Source: Gigaspora margarita (Eukaryota; Glomeromycota; Glomeromycetes; Diversisporales; Gigasporaceae). Taken from it: a stretch of 64,000 nt of DNA. The stretch is from NCBI GenBank assembly GCA_009809945.1, contig WTPW01000197.1:301076-365075 (forward strand), in the 5' to 3' direction. The position numbers and the translations under genes are program-made. This document shows positions 1-11,978 of this stretch, one piece after another. The stretch's first letter is position 1. Every line of letters begins with the position of its first letter. The notes beneath the pieces were generated by a model. That model saw only the letters and a program-made list of their open reading frames with translations. It was not told the DNA's origin and did not search any database.

Positions 1-430
1 TTTTTATAGAAAGCACTAGGCTAAAAAATTTGAATTTTTTTTTTTTTGAAAGCTTAGATTTCAAAAAAAGCTAGCTGACTCCAAACTTACTATCTAATGT
101 TTGAAATATAGCTGATATATACCAAACTAAAACTGCTAACCAAAAAAATTTTTACTATGATCCTCAAATATAACCTCACATAGATTGTTCGGGGTCCTGG
201 TTTACTGTATATCTTTGGGCTAGTATTTGAGTATACATTTCAAAAGAGTATGTGCTTATAGAGCTTTACTATATTATATAATGATAAATAAGTATTTTAT
301 ATTTTTTATTTGTGAATTTAATTTGATAATTTTTTACTAATTAATAATAACTTCTATTTTCACAAGCAAAATAAATTAATTAATATGATTGAATAGTATA
401 ATAAACTAATGGAAGTATTTATATTTTTGA
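1..430. other. AT-rich intergenic, no feature recognised
   Basis: No open reading frame of coding character, RNA gene or paired inverted repeat could be supported here. A short GGGGTCCTGG motif near 190 resembles the ends of the large foldback at 57922-59720 but has no partner nearby. Confidence 0.5.
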
Positions 431-689
431 TATGTGGGATCTTTGCTAGAAAAATCACCCTTCGACATTTTTCGATTGAGCTAATTTAGACAAACTTAAA
501 CAAATATACCAGTTTTTATTTGTATCTTTTGGCTTTAATGATTCAAAAGTTTATTTTGATGATTATTGAATAAATAAAGGCAAAAAATGATTTACATTTA
601 TATAAAACTGTCATGTTGCTCTAAATTTGTCCAAAATTACCCAATCAGAAAATGTCAAAGGGTGATTTTCCTAGCAAAGATCCCATATA
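431..689. mobile_element. Foldback MITE, about 260 bp
   Basis: The two ends are inverted copies of each other over about 50 bp: GGGATCTTTGCTAG at the left and its complement at 670-685, followed inward by a shared AAATCACCCTT(C/T)GACATTTT block. The middle has no coding potential. Both ends are flanked by TA-rich sequence, so a TA target duplication is possible but not provable. Confidence 0.75.
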
Positions 690-1597
690 ATCTCGATCTG
701 CTAATTCTAACTATATATATTAATATTGATCTTTATATTCTTAGATTGAATAAAGATTGAGTAAACAAAATGATTTAAAAAATATATGTAATAGTAAAAA
801 AGTTTATGTTTTAATTTATAAACTTAATTTATAACTTTAATTAATATAATTTTAGGGCTTCCAGAAATTATGTAATTTTTTGGTGGTGGATAGGGTTCTA
901 AAAATATCAGATTACAAATATAATTATAATCAAATTTTTATAATTCTGGCCAAAAGTATAAAATTATAAAACTATTAATAACTATTGCTCTACTAGACCA
1001 ATTTAGATATCTTACTGAGATGGTTCTAACAAGCCCAAAATCATTAAAATCTGATTACAGGGTCTCAAGATCATTCAAGTTTTGTGTAATTTTAATAGTA
1101 ATTTTTAGAATTACTAAATAAATTTTTTAATATTGAATAAATTTTAATTTACTGGCCCATTTTAGATAATTTAACACTAAAATGTTTGTCTTAGTAAGAT
1201 AATTCTAAAAAGACCAAAATCACTAAATTCTAATCACAGAATTTCAAGATCAATAAAGATTTGCATTGTTAAACAAACAAAAATCTTTATAGATTTTGAA
1301 ATTCTGTGATTAGAATTTAGCAATTTTGGGCATGTTAAAATTGTCTCACTGAGATGAACATTTTGGCAGTTAAACCATCCAAAATGGGCTAGTAGATCAA
1401 AAGTTATACAATATTAAAGAAATTTGCTTAGTGATTCTAAAAAATCACTATTAAAATTATACAAAAGTTGAATAAACTTGGGATTCTGTGATTAAATTTT
1501 AATGACTTTGGGCTTGTTAGAATCATTTTAGCTAGACAAATATTTTAGTAGTTAAAACATCTAAATCAGTCTAGAGAACAATAGTTATTATCAATTT

Positions 1598-2339
1598 TTT
1601 TTTTTTTTTTTAAATTTCTTCGGGCGTACACCCGAAGCCGCGTATTTGCAGTCTTTTATTAAGGTCATTAGTCATGGGACCCAATCGGGCCCTACATTTA
1701 TTTGTACATTTGTAATGATCTACATATGTGCAACTATTCCTAATTTTAAGTTCTGCCGTGGCTAACCGGCTAAACCAACCTATTTTTAATTCCAGCCTAA
1801 CCTAATCAGCTGACCCATTTACCACCGGGGGATTTAACCGGAACTATCCATGTAATCCTTATTCCAACTGAACCTAATCAGCTGACCCATTTACAACCGG
1901 GGGATTTAACCGGAACTTATTCCAACTGAGCCCAATCGGCTGACCCATTTACAACCGGAGGATTTTACCGGGACTATCCAAGTATTCTTAAAGGGGGACC
2001 GGAACTAGCAGCGGACGAGTTCGACCAGACTCCAACCCCCGTTCCAAATTTTCTAGAAGTTTTTCACCCCTAAGGCCACACATAGTAGATTTTGAGGACC
2101 AAGACCCCGTTAGAGCAAGTTATACAACATCTATCCGAAATGTTCTGAGAGCCTTTATCAAGCCAAACCCGACATGTAGCTGAGCCGTCCAAACACAGTC
2201 CTAGCATCCTAATTCAAGTCGTCCTTCACATGATCGTGTGTAGTTATTTTGCCGTTCGTAGGACTTGAACTGGCGACCTTATGTAAAGAAGTGGCGATGT
2301 CCTGGGAGCGCAACCACTATGCTATCGACCCGCAGGACA
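1598..2339 (-). mobile_element. SINE-like retroposon with tRNA-derived head
   Basis: This minus-strand retroposon has an exact 13-bp target duplication TTATTATCAATTT at 1585-1597 and 2340-2352, and a tail read as T16 on the plus strand. Read on the minus strand, the 5' end has an RNA polymerase III A box (TAGCATAGTGG) and a B box (GTTCAAGTC) with tRNA-like spacing within about the first 90 bases. The body is clearly richer in G+C than its surroundings and contains three tandem copies of a 60-70 bp unit (1791-1980, core GCTGACCCATTT). It inserted into the foldback element around it, so it is younger than that element. Confidence 0.88.
1791..1980. repeat. Three-copy tandem repeat inside the SINE
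   Basis: Units begin near 1791, 1863 and 1921. Each contains CAATCGGCTGACCCATTTAC-like sequence followed by ACCGG(G/A)GGATTT and CCGG(A/G)ACT. The copies differ at a few positions. Confidence 0.85.
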
Positions 2340-2525
2340 TTATTATCAATTTCATAAATTGAAACATATGAATAAATTTTAAAAATATAAAATTTTTGAT
2401 TGGCTAATAGAGTATTAGGTGTGGGTAGGTGGGATAAAATTTTGAAATTTATTATAACAAAATATTATATAATTTCTGGAAGCCTCCTTATTTGACTAAT
2501 GATTCTTTTATTTACTAGACAAATG

Positions 2526-2955
2526 GTCTACTAACATAGTATTTACATATTTATCTCTCTGATTAGCACAGCAAAAGTTAATTAATATGATAATATATAG
2601 TTATTGAATACAAAGCAGCCAATAACAAAATAATTTGTAAATAATTTATTTTATCTAACTATGTATATAGTATCCAATAATAATATTATCCAGTAGCTTA
2701 AAATGACCAAACTAATAGAATAACTCGAGTTATTTTGGTAATGATTGTAATATTATCAAATAATAAAGTTATTTGATGATAATGCAATCACTACCAAAAT
2801 AACTTGAATTATTCTATTAGTACGATCATAATAAGCTATTAGATAATAATTTGTATTACTATATTAATTATTATATGATTAAATCATATATTAAAAATAA
2901 AATCTGCTATACTAATAAAAAAGATAAATCATGTAAATACTGTTAGTAGATCCTT
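2526..2955. mobile_element. Palindromic foldback element
   Basis: The arms mirror each other around about 2765: GTCTACTAACA..AGTATTTACAT at the left returns inverted at 2925-2950, and the centre contains TTATTTTGGTA(A/G)TGATTG paired with its complement. No coding content. Confidence 0.7.
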
Positions 2956-4043
2956 TTCTGAAATGTTTAATAGTTATGGATGCCCTCTATTCTAAAAGTT
3001 TTATCAAAATATGAATATTTTTATTATTTAACTTTTAATTTTTATACTTAACGAATATATTTTGTTAATAAAATTTTAAATACAAATATGGGAATGTCCA
3101 TAGATGCTACCGAAATTGATTTTTGAAAAATGCCTATTTTAGGTTTTGTAAAATAAATTAAAATTTTTTATAAGTAAGAGCAAATAAAATTTATATATTT
3201 ATGTTTCTTATAATTCATCTACTCAAAAAAAAAATCAAAAAATTTCAGGTTTTAAATAAAATAGATCAAAAGCAATTTTGGGAAAATTTTTTAATTTCGG
3301 GTCCAAAACCCAAAATAATTTTGTCACCTCACCATGTATAGGGATGTCTAAAGCAGAGTAGATTCTTATAATATATTTTATTGAATTAACTTTAGAGTTA
3401 GAGTTATCTTAAGTCTGGATTAGAAAGGCTTTAGATTATAATATATAAGCAAAATTGCCTTTCTAACATTTTTAATTAAAACACCAAGGTAGATTTAGAC
3501 TGCTATTTTGTTTGCTTCACCAAAGATTATCAAAATTGATAATTTGATTGGCCAATTGTCACATAATTCTACTCTGTTTAGATGACTTTCAAATATATAA
3601 ATAATTTTTGTAGATCTATTTAATATAGTAAAATTGGTAAAGTTTTTGTAATAAGATTGAGTATTAATATTAGCAAGGTTATTAGTACAAATTACTAGTT
3701 GACAATTAACTAAATTGTGAGTTAAAGCCAAATTTGGGTTATTAAAAGCTTTTTTTAAAGTAGCCACTCCATAATTAATTAATAACAAAGATGGATTATT
3801 TTGGAAATAAGCGAAATAGATTTTAGTAAGTGTTAGTCTTTTTGTTAAAAATATCTAATAATCAACTTTGGTAAATATAGTATATTTATTATTTTTATTC
3901 ATTATTATTATAATTTTAAAATAATTTAATGAATTAGTTTTATTTAGAGATGAAATTTACAAGTTATAAAATTTATATTAGAGTATATGAAAAATAAATA
4001 TTTATTAAGATATAAACTTTATTTTATTTTTTTTAATCAATAT
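2956..4043. other. AT-rich intergenic with remnant repeat
   Basis: A stretch at about 3345-3500 (containing TTTTATTGAATTAACTTTA) is similar in the same orientation to 16300-16450, so it is a dispersed repeat. It starts with GGGATGTCTAAAGCAGAG, like one end of the short telomere-motif MITEs, but no opposite end was found. No gene is seen. Confidence 0.4.
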
Positions 4044-4430
4044 ATATATGGGGTGCAGTCAATTAAAACATGGCTTATGGCTTTTTTTCCATTTTGAGAA
4101 AATCACATTTGAAATTTAGTATAACAACAACAATGATATTCTATTATTAGTATAACCTGTTTGATCTACATGAATTAGCCAATCATACAAGCTCTTTTCT
4201 ATGACTATACAGCAAGGATCAACAAGCTAATTTCTAAAATCTATTTTTAAATCGCTTCTATTTATATACGGCATTTAGAAAAATAGGCATCGACAAAAAT
4301 TTTATTATGTAAATCAATGCTTTAAATGCTAAATTATATAGTTGAATGCATGCTTTATTAGATAGTATTGTTAACTTATTTTTGCAAAAAATACCATAAG
4401 CCATGTTTTAATTGACTGCTCCCCATATAT
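4044..4430. mobile_element. MITE with 37-bp terminal inverted repeats
   Basis: The ends match as inverted repeats over about 37 bp with a single mismatch; both contain GCAGTCAATTAAAACATGGC or its complement next to a GGGG/CCCC and ATATAT edge. Length is 387 bp with no coding potential. The TA-rich borders are consistent with a TA target, as in Tc1/mariner-type MITEs. Confidence 0.85.
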
Positions 4431-5240
4431 TTATTATAGTAATTATGAGTTTTAAACTAGATTAGCTTTAAAGGCTTTATTCCAAAACTAGTAATTGAAC
4501 TTGTTAATTTATTGTTTGAATAACTTGAATTTGTTATAATTCAAAATGTATAATATTTAACTCATGAGTCAAAATATATTATATATTTAGTAAATTTTGT
4601 AAAATCAACTTTTCTTATTGCACTATAAAATATACTTGCTTTTGTAAATAGTAATTTAACTTATAAAAAAAATAATTCAAATAAAACTTAAATTAAAATT
4701 CAAACAAGTTAACTTAATTAAGTGGTAATTCGCAGTTAAAGGATCAAAATTTTATAGTAAAAATTAGCAGAGTCTTACTAATTACTTTATATAAAAGTGG
4801 AATGACATTTATTTTTAATCATAATAAAAAACCCTATAGTAAACAATCAATAAATATTCATATCATGCTATATACTAACATGATATTAATAATTTAACTA
4901 TCATTAGAATCAGAAAGGTTTGTTCTGCAAAGTTTAATTAGAAATTATAAAAGTTTTGCTTAGTAAAAAAATACTTTTATATGTAAAAAAGCCTATTCGC
5001 ATACTATAGAAATTTATTATTAAATTTCGCTATAATTTATTATAAATATTGATCATTTTATATTCTTTATTTGCGATCTTTCTTTTAAATAATTTGAGAC
5101 TCTTTGAATTTAATTCATAAATTACAAGTTTAAATACTATTCAAAACTCTAAAAAAAAAACTATAATAGCAACTAAATTAGCTAGTATTATAACTAATAC
5201 TAGCTAACTTTGTTAGTATTGTCTTTTTCAAAAACCTGTC
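4431..5240. other. AT-rich intergenic, nothing recognised
   Basis: No coding-like frame, RNA gene or paired repeat longer than about 20 bp was found. Confidence 0.45.
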
Positions 5241-5742
5241 CATATCAGCAGATCAGCGTAACATATCGGCTCGACCAATCATGATCGAGGATTATCAAAA
5301 AAATTTTACACAAAAATTTATTACAAAGCGAATTTTCACAAAAACGGCCTTTTTAACCAGCTTTTGTATTTATAATTAAGTACGTAGAAAATTACGAAAT
5401 TCATGTATTTAATTATAAGCCAAAAGTAGATTAAAAAGGCCATTTTTTTGAAAATTAGCTTCCGAATTTACCCTTGATAGTTACCAACCCATTTCTCAAT
5501 GCCCAACACATCCTAAAACACCTGAGTATTTCAACAAACGATAAAAGTACTTCTTTCTACAGCTTAGCATAGCTCTTTTATTAAGTTTTATTGGTTTTTT
5601 AACTTGTCTAGACGTCAAAAAGGCTCATTTGTTAGTTGTAACAAGTACTTCGTTTGTTAGTTTTTCAACGTTACTTAGGAGCAAATTTTTGTGTAACAGT
5701 TTATCAAAAAAATAGACCCAGTTACGCCGATCTGCTGATATG
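5241..5742. mobile_element. Two-level foldback element
   Basis: The outer ends are CATATCAGCAGATC and its complement. Just inside, TATCAAAAAAATT..ACACAAAAATTT is repeated inverted at about 5680-5712. A second palindrome sits at about 5318-5475 around GGCCTTTTTAA, with its axis near 5395. No protein is encoded. Confidence 0.8.
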
Positions 5743-6109
5743 CTTTTAGAATTTTAAAGTAGAACTGTTTTTAACTATATATAGTATAAATTAAATAAAC
5801 TGGTTTTTAAATAGATAGTAAGCTAGTTCTTAAGAATAGTGAATCATTTTACTTAGTAAATACTGTAAATTGCTATATATAAGATTTTCTCAAATAGTAG
5901 ATTCACTATTAGATGCAAACTACAAATCTATATATTAATATAAAAATCTGTACATTTACAAATAATCTGTGGATGGGTATGGACAAAAAAATGAATACAT
6001 ATTGTCATATATAAAGTAGAGCTTAAAAACATTAACTTGTTCACAAAATTTACTAGAGATATTAAGATAAGTAAATTTTAAATTATTAATATACTATATA
6101 ATTAGACAA

Positions 6110-7018
6110 TTACTTTTTATACTTCCAAATTTACTATTCATACCTCTCTGCAAATTTAACTTTTTTTTTAAACTTTGAGCAAAAATATCTTAGTAATTAC
6201 TAGTTCAAATTTAACAAAATTTTTTTTTAATACTATTGGTTTATAGAATTCAAATAAAAAAAAGTTCACCAAATTTGGTCTAGTAGTTGCTAAGATATTT
6301 TTGCTCAAAGTTTAAAAAAAATCAAATATTTATTAAAACAAACTATTCAAAATTTTTTTTAAACTTTGAACAAAAATATCTTAGTAACTACTAGTTCAAA
6401 TTCAATAAACTTTTTTTTGTTTGAATTTTATAAAACTATAAAATTTAAATAAAAAAAGTTATTAATTATGACTTAATAGTTACTGTATTATTTTTACTCA
6501 AAGTTGTAAAAAAATTCAAAACAAGCTGTGCCAAAATTTTTTTTAAGCTTTAAATAAAAACATTTTAGCAACTATCAAGGCAAAAAAAAAAAATTTAATA
6601 AACTTTTTTTTATTTAAATTCTATAAATTTATAGAATTCAAGTAAAAAAAAAGTTTATTGAATTTGACTTGATGGTTGCTAAGATATTTTAACTCAAATT
6701 TTAAAAAAAATTTTGGTGTAGCTTTTGTTTTGATATGTGTTTTGAATTTTTTTTAAAACTTTGAACAAAGATATCTTATTAACTACTAGGCCAAATTCAA
6801 TGAAATTTTTTTTGTTTGAATTCTATGAATCTATAGAATTTAAATAAATAAGTTATTAAATTTGATTTAATAGTTACAAAATTATCTTTATTTAAAGTTT
6901 TAGAAAAATTTAAAACATATATCAAAACAAAAGCTATATCAAAATTTGTTCTAAAATTTGAGTTAAAATATCTTAGCAACTATCAAGTCTAATTCAATAA
7001 ACATTATTATTTTTTTTT
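6110..7018. repeat. Tandem array of small palindromes
   Basis: Five to six degenerate units of about 150-180 bp, each itself palindromic: AACTTTGAGCAAAAATATC, then CTACTAG, then TTTGAATTCTATA(G/A)AT, followed by the mirror image. A related block lies inverted at 15455-16055, and single related palindromes occur at 18357-18469 and 33250-33390. All frames are closed by stops. Confidence 0.8.
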
Positions 7019-7054
7019 AATATTTAGAGGAACTCCTGGTATAGCACCCATCTC

Positions 7055-7817
7055 TAGGGTTCCGCAATTTGATTTGATTTTCAAATATTTGAATCAAATA
7101 TTTGATCAATTCAAATTCAAATTTGACTATATTTGATTTGATTAAATTCAAATCTGGCCAAATTTGATTTGATTTAATTTGAAAAGAACTATTAAAAATT
7201 CAAATCCAAATCAAATTTAAGGGTAGAGGGTATGTAGATCATTTCTATTAATAAACGAGTGACAAAAAATATTTTTACTGCGAATTTACAAGTTGCTACA
7301 TATAAAAGTTAATTTTTTACTAAATAAATTGTTATTTATATACTAAGTAAAATTGTTCGTAATAAAAAATTACATATATCCTAAAAATTTTATTAATTTT
7401 GAATGAAATTTGATAAAGTTTTTATAGTAAAAACTTTTGTGGGGTGTGGTCTATTCTGCGGGGGTGATCACAAATTGGCCAATCAAATCACGTGTAACAA
7501 TAAGTAAAATAGGGTCGTGAAGATAAAAACTGCTATATCTTATGTTCTACTGGGCCAATTTTAATGTTTAGACCACCGTTAGAATCAGAAAAACCTCCTC
7601 TACAATTTTATTTAAAAATTTAATATGGTTATTTAATAAAAATTTTCTTTATTATTAAATATAAAATTTTTAGTAACTAGTTTATTAATAAAAATGATCT
7701 ACATACCCTCTAACCTTAAATCCAAATATTTGAATCAAATCAAATTCAAATCAGGATTAATTTGATTTGATCAAATTCAAATTGATCCAATATTTAATTT
7801 GAATTTGAAGAACTCTA
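7055..7817. mobile_element. hAT-type MITE (copy 1), interrupted
   Basis: The element starts TAGGGTTCCGCAATTTGATT and ends AAGAACTCTA, with alternating CAAATATTTGAAT-like sequence between. Flanking 8-mers CCCATCTC (7047-7054) and CCTATCTC (7818-7825) match at 7 of 8 positions, as expected for an aged hAT target duplication. A separate TTAA-flanked element (7221-7715) has inserted into it. Other copies lie at 13990, 45252 and 59361. Confidence 0.85.
7221..7715. mobile_element. TTAA-flanked (piggyBac-like) foldback
   Basis: The ends are inverted repeats beginning GG(G/T)TAGAGGGTATGTAGAT and continuing for more than 30 bp. TTAA lies directly outside each end (7217-7220 and 7716-7719). The uninterrupted family member at 45252-45535 supplies the pre-insertion sequence. 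About 495 bp, no transposase. The interior near 7528-7613 carries the core shared with several other foldbacks. Confidence 0.85.
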
Positions 7818-8034
7818 CCTATCTCTAACTTTTATTAATACTTAAGTGAATTGATATATGATATTGCTATAAATACATATATATTATATACAAGTATTAA
7901 AACTAGGACTTTAGATTGAACTAGAGATCTGATTTGATAAATTTTATATTCAAATAATCACTGAATATTTGAATATTTGAATACATAAAATTTTCACCAA
8001 ATGAATATTTGAAAATTTAAAAGATAGTTATTAT

Positions 8035-8354
8035 TCACCACTAGTGCGATATATCACTACTTTTGATCTACCAATCAGGATGCAGAATCAGATATAATGT
8101 AAAATCAAAGCAAAGCAATCTTTTTTTAAAAATTACTTCTAACTTAAAATTTTGACTAAGAAACTATACTTTTTTCTTGACAAAAAAAATTTCTTGTAAA
8201 ATTTTGAATTAAAAAGACCTTCTAACTCTTGTTCTGCCAAAACCTAACTCTAATCATACTGTGGCTGCTATTTGTTTTGTTTTGATTATGTAAAATCAAA
8301 ACAAGCAAAATGATTGGTTGATCATGAAATAGCGATGCATTGTACTAGCAATGA
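8035..8354. mobile_element. Foldback element related to 34429-34763
   Basis: The left end reads TTCACCACTAGTGCGATAT and its inverted, diverged partner ends at about 8354. The interior (AATTACTTCTAACTTAAAAT and a long T run) is recognisably shared with the element at 34429-34763, whose ends carry GGTGATCATCACC. Coordinates are approximate because the ends are diverged. Confidence 0.55.
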
Positions 8355-8520
8355 ATATTAAAAATCTATTTAAAAATTTCACTAAATAATTCATTGAATA
8401 TTTATTAAATATATATGTATAATGAATTTTAATTAGTTAAAAAAAATATAGAGAACTGTTATTGCCACCCCTATTTTTGTTAATGCTACCCCATCTGGCC
8501 TCTAACCCTTTCAACCTAGT

Positions 8521-9397
8521 TATATATCCAGCATAGTAGGCATTAATTCTAATTGGTCAATCACTAAATAATCATTACATATTATACTATATATATCATC
8601 TAACTTTAAACGAAATTGGCAGCTATAAAAATAAATTGTCAAAGGATACGATTTATAAATTCTGAAACTACACCTTTTATTCTACTAACAATAAAAATAA
8701 TTCAGAAAATGGAAAAATAATCTAGAAGCTAGTGATGAGGTGCACTTTTTGTCTTATAGATTAAAGTAATTTAGCAATTGGCAAGGTAATTCATATCCTG
8801 GCTAATAAATGGTCAGTTTTTTAAAAAAAACTTAAAAATAATGATTTAAACAATAATACTTACAGTTAGTTTTTTTTAATTTTTTTTTGAATATAGGTAA
8901 ACTTGACTAAGTTTTAAAGGCTACAATATATTAGATATAGAGTATATAGAGTATATAGAGTATGCGAAGGATATATATAATTATATCTATGCTCTATAGT
9001 TAACGTTCTATAGTTAATATTTGGTTTTTTTAACTATTTATACTCTTTATGTACATATATTACATTATTGACAATTGACAGTTTTTTTAATTTATTTATT
9101 ATTAAACTATGTATAATTAGTAAATAATTGGATTAATAAAGATTATTCATATGTATTTTAGAAATTATTAGTTTAAAATATTGCTTGTTTAACCAGATAT
9201 ACATTTGATAATGATTTTCAGGATCAATATATTAAAAATTTTTATTATAAATTCGAATTTATAGTTTAAATCTATCTTTTTGTTTAATAATTTCTAAAAA
9301 TCACTTTCATTTCTATTAGCCAATCAGATTTTGTAGCATCATCAAATGATCTACAAAAATTAGCCAATAAGAATGAAAGCCTGCTATGCTATATGTG
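8521..9397. mobile_element. Nested foldback in the left arm
   Basis: Its ends match inverted: TATAT(C)CAGCATAGTAGGC with ATTGGTC at the left, GCCTGCTATGCTATATG with GCCAAT at the right. The opposite arm of the host element (about 12840-12870) lacks this segment, which supports a later insertion into the left arm only. Confidence 0.55.
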
Positions 9398-10479
9398 ACA
9401 TAGTACAAACAGAGATCATGTGATTTTTGGTTTCTTGCATTTTGACCAATAGTTAGATTACACAAAATTATGGTCACATAATTTGTATAACACTAATAGC
9501 CAATCAAAATTTGAACCTGAAGTAGGTTCAAATTAAACTACTAATCCACAATTAACAATAGTCACTATATAGTAAAGTCCAAATTCTACTATGGTAATCA
9601 AATAATCGCTTAAGTAAATTATTTGTGATATAAAAATACACTTATTCCTTAAACTGTATTCCAGACAAATTTGTCTGAAATTTTTAAAAATATTTACAAT
9701 TTTTTAAATAAAATAAAAGTTTATTAAGAATATAGGGTATATTTTTTTATAGAATATTTTCTTTAAAATATATTTTATAAACTTTATTATAAAAATTTTT
9801 TAAAATTATTAATAAACTTTAAAGCAATAAAAGTTTAAAGTTTTTATTTTAAAATTTTTACTATAAAACTTTTCTTTAGATTTTCTTAAATTTTATATGT
9901 TCCTATCTATAAAAAAAATTTTACTTCTAATTTAAGTCCTAATGTTTACAAGTAAATCACAAAAGTTGCAATAATTAAAGTTGTAATCCTTTTTATAAAC
10001 TACAATATTGTATTAGAACAGGAAGCTAAAGCTAATATTTATAGAGTTTGGCAAGAATATGTAAATAATTTTTTTGGCTAATAAATTTTTTAAAATTTGT
10101 CTATTTTTAGCTTATAAGCAACTTAAACTTTTTTCCTTATAATATAAAATTAAATACTACTATAATATAAAATATTATCAAAAAAAAAATTCAATTAAAT
10201 ATTTTAAATTTTAAAAAATATAGATCATAAGCATATTTATAGCAATTTTCTAGACAAATTTGCCTGGCATTGCTTACAGTTTAAGGAATAGTAAAATTTT
10301 TAGCAAGATTGAAGAACATTTTATTATTTGATTTTTAATTTTTACATTTGATGAAAAAATTAAAATTTTTTAAAAAAATATATTTAACAAATGTAAAAAT
10401 TAAAAGCTAAATAATAAAAAGTTCTTCAATTATATAAAAATTTGGTAAAATATACATTTAAATCTCCTAAACACATTTA

Positions 10480-11393
10480 TTTTTTTTTTATGTCAAAGTT
10501 TTTACTTTGGAAAAAGGCTTTTATTCAAGTAAATCGGACCACAGGTACCTCCAGGAGTGCCCAGACATTTGTTACATAGATGAGAGTACAACTAGCCACA
10601 CATACAACTTTTAGTTGTCTAATTTAAATAGTCTGCCCAAAGGTTCTACACTAGTTGCCATACCTGCAACCCAACTAGAGAGTTATCTATTTAAATTCTC
10701 TGGTCCCTGCTCCTTCTGCCAGTTCTTTTTGTATCACTGGTACAGTCCTCCATTATATAAGTTAGTCAAGGCCAGTTCCGGATGTATTGCAGAATCCCTT
10801 TAGGACTAGTTTATCCTTGCAAAACACTTGGTAAAGCAGTTCTTGTTCTACACAGGTATTATCTATGCTTTGATAACTTTTTACACTACCTATTTTCGCC
10901 TTTACAAGGTTCGCTTTTATCCTAGTACCCACCTCTACCATCCTACTGGTCCTTATTCCAGATCCACAAACTTCTAAACTAGTTAGCTCAGAAGGATTGA
11001 TATAGCTTTCTTCTCTTGGTACCTACTGCCAGAACATAGGACCTTTTCCTTTAGTGCAACTCTGGCGGCCAGGTTGTTGGACCCTCTTTTCAAGAGTCTT
11101 GTTGTTTAATTCTTCAGCTCTGGTTTCCGATATTTCAGCTTTGGTAGCACTGTCAAAGATCTTTGCTACCTCCCTACTTGGGACTTGCCAAACGGGGTTT
11201 CATTTCTTTGGTTCCTTGGATTTTGTGTGCCAAAGCTTCTATTCAAGATAGTGTACTAAGCAACCAATCGACAAGAAAGATACTCGAATACAGGTCTATT
11301 TTCCAAAGCGTTGCTAATGAGATTTGAACTCTAGACCTATTGCTTAAGGGGTGACAACTTACCAACTTCTTTAAGTCACTATATCCTTTCCTG
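10480..11393 (-). mobile_element. Second SINE-like retroposon, tRNA-derived head
   Basis: Read on the minus strand, it opens with a tRNA-like segment: a diverged A box around GTGACTTAAAGAAGTTGG and a clear B box in a T-arm hairpin, GAG-TTCAAAT-CTC. The tail is T10 on the plus strand (10480-10489). Flanks AACACATTTA (10470-10479) and AACATATTTA (11394-11403) are a target duplication with one mismatch. The other arm of the surrounding foldback preserves the empty site at about 11760-11775 (TAAATATGTTTAG). The roughly 900-bp body is richer in G+C than its neighbourhood. Short open frames within it look incidental. Confidence 0.85.
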
Positions 11394-11489
11394 AACATAT
11401 TTACATAAGCACTTATAATCGATTTACATAATAAAATTTGGACTTTACTATGTAGTAACTACTTGCTATCGCTAGAAAACATCTTTTAT

Positions 11490-11665
11490 TGAACCAGAAA
11501 TTGGTTCATTTGAACTAAGTAGTTAAAATGAACCCAAAGTGGCTCAATTTGAACGAAGCTCTGGTTCAAACAAACCCGAAGTTGTTCAATTTGAATAACT
11601 TAGGGTTAGTTTGAGCCAGAACTTGGTTCAAATTGAACTACATTGAGTTCATTTTAACCCAAACT
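11490..11665. repeat. GGTTCAAATTGAAC palindrome cluster
   Basis: About six degenerate copies of a GGTTCAA(A/T)TTGAAC-type palindrome spaced by 15-25 bp. They lie inside a small inverted-repeat element whose ends (ACTACTTGC / GCAAGTAGT) are at about 11450 and 11710. Related half-motifs occur at 9510 and 12725. Confidence 0.65.
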
Positions 11666-11978
11666 TGCTTCAATAGAAAGAGGTTTTTTTAGCAATTGCA
11701 AGTAGTCACTATATAGTAAAGTCCAAATTTTACTATGTAAATCGATCATAAGCACTCAAGTAAATATGTTTAGAAGATCAAAATGCATATTCTACCAAAT
11801 TTTTATACAAATTAAAGAACTTTTTATTATTTAGCTTTTAATTTTTATGTATATCAAATATATTTTTTAAAAAAATTTTAATTTTTTCATCAAATGTAAA
11901 AATTAAAAGTCAAATAATAAAATAGACTCTAATCTTGCTAAAAATTTTAACTTTAAGTATATTTTTATATTCCAAATA

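Larger units (their letters stand above)
855..2487. mobile_element. Foldback element interrupted by a SINE
   Basis: The ends carry inverted GGCTTCCAGAAATTAT repeats (from 857 and ending at 2485). Inside, a long palindrome runs from about 975 to 1590 with its axis near 1265; the two arms match over roughly 280 bp with few changes. The right part is split by a tRNA-headed retroposon (1598-2339). No transposase coding sequence is visible. Confidence 0.75.

Noticed and set aside
2248..2337. Functional tRNA gene
   Set aside because: A and B boxes are present but the acceptor stem does not close convincingly, and it continues into a retroposon with a tail and target duplication.
10615..11251. Two plus-strand frames of about 60 residues
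   Set aside because: They lie within a minus-strand SINE-like retroposon, have no start context or domain, and are explained by its higher G+C.
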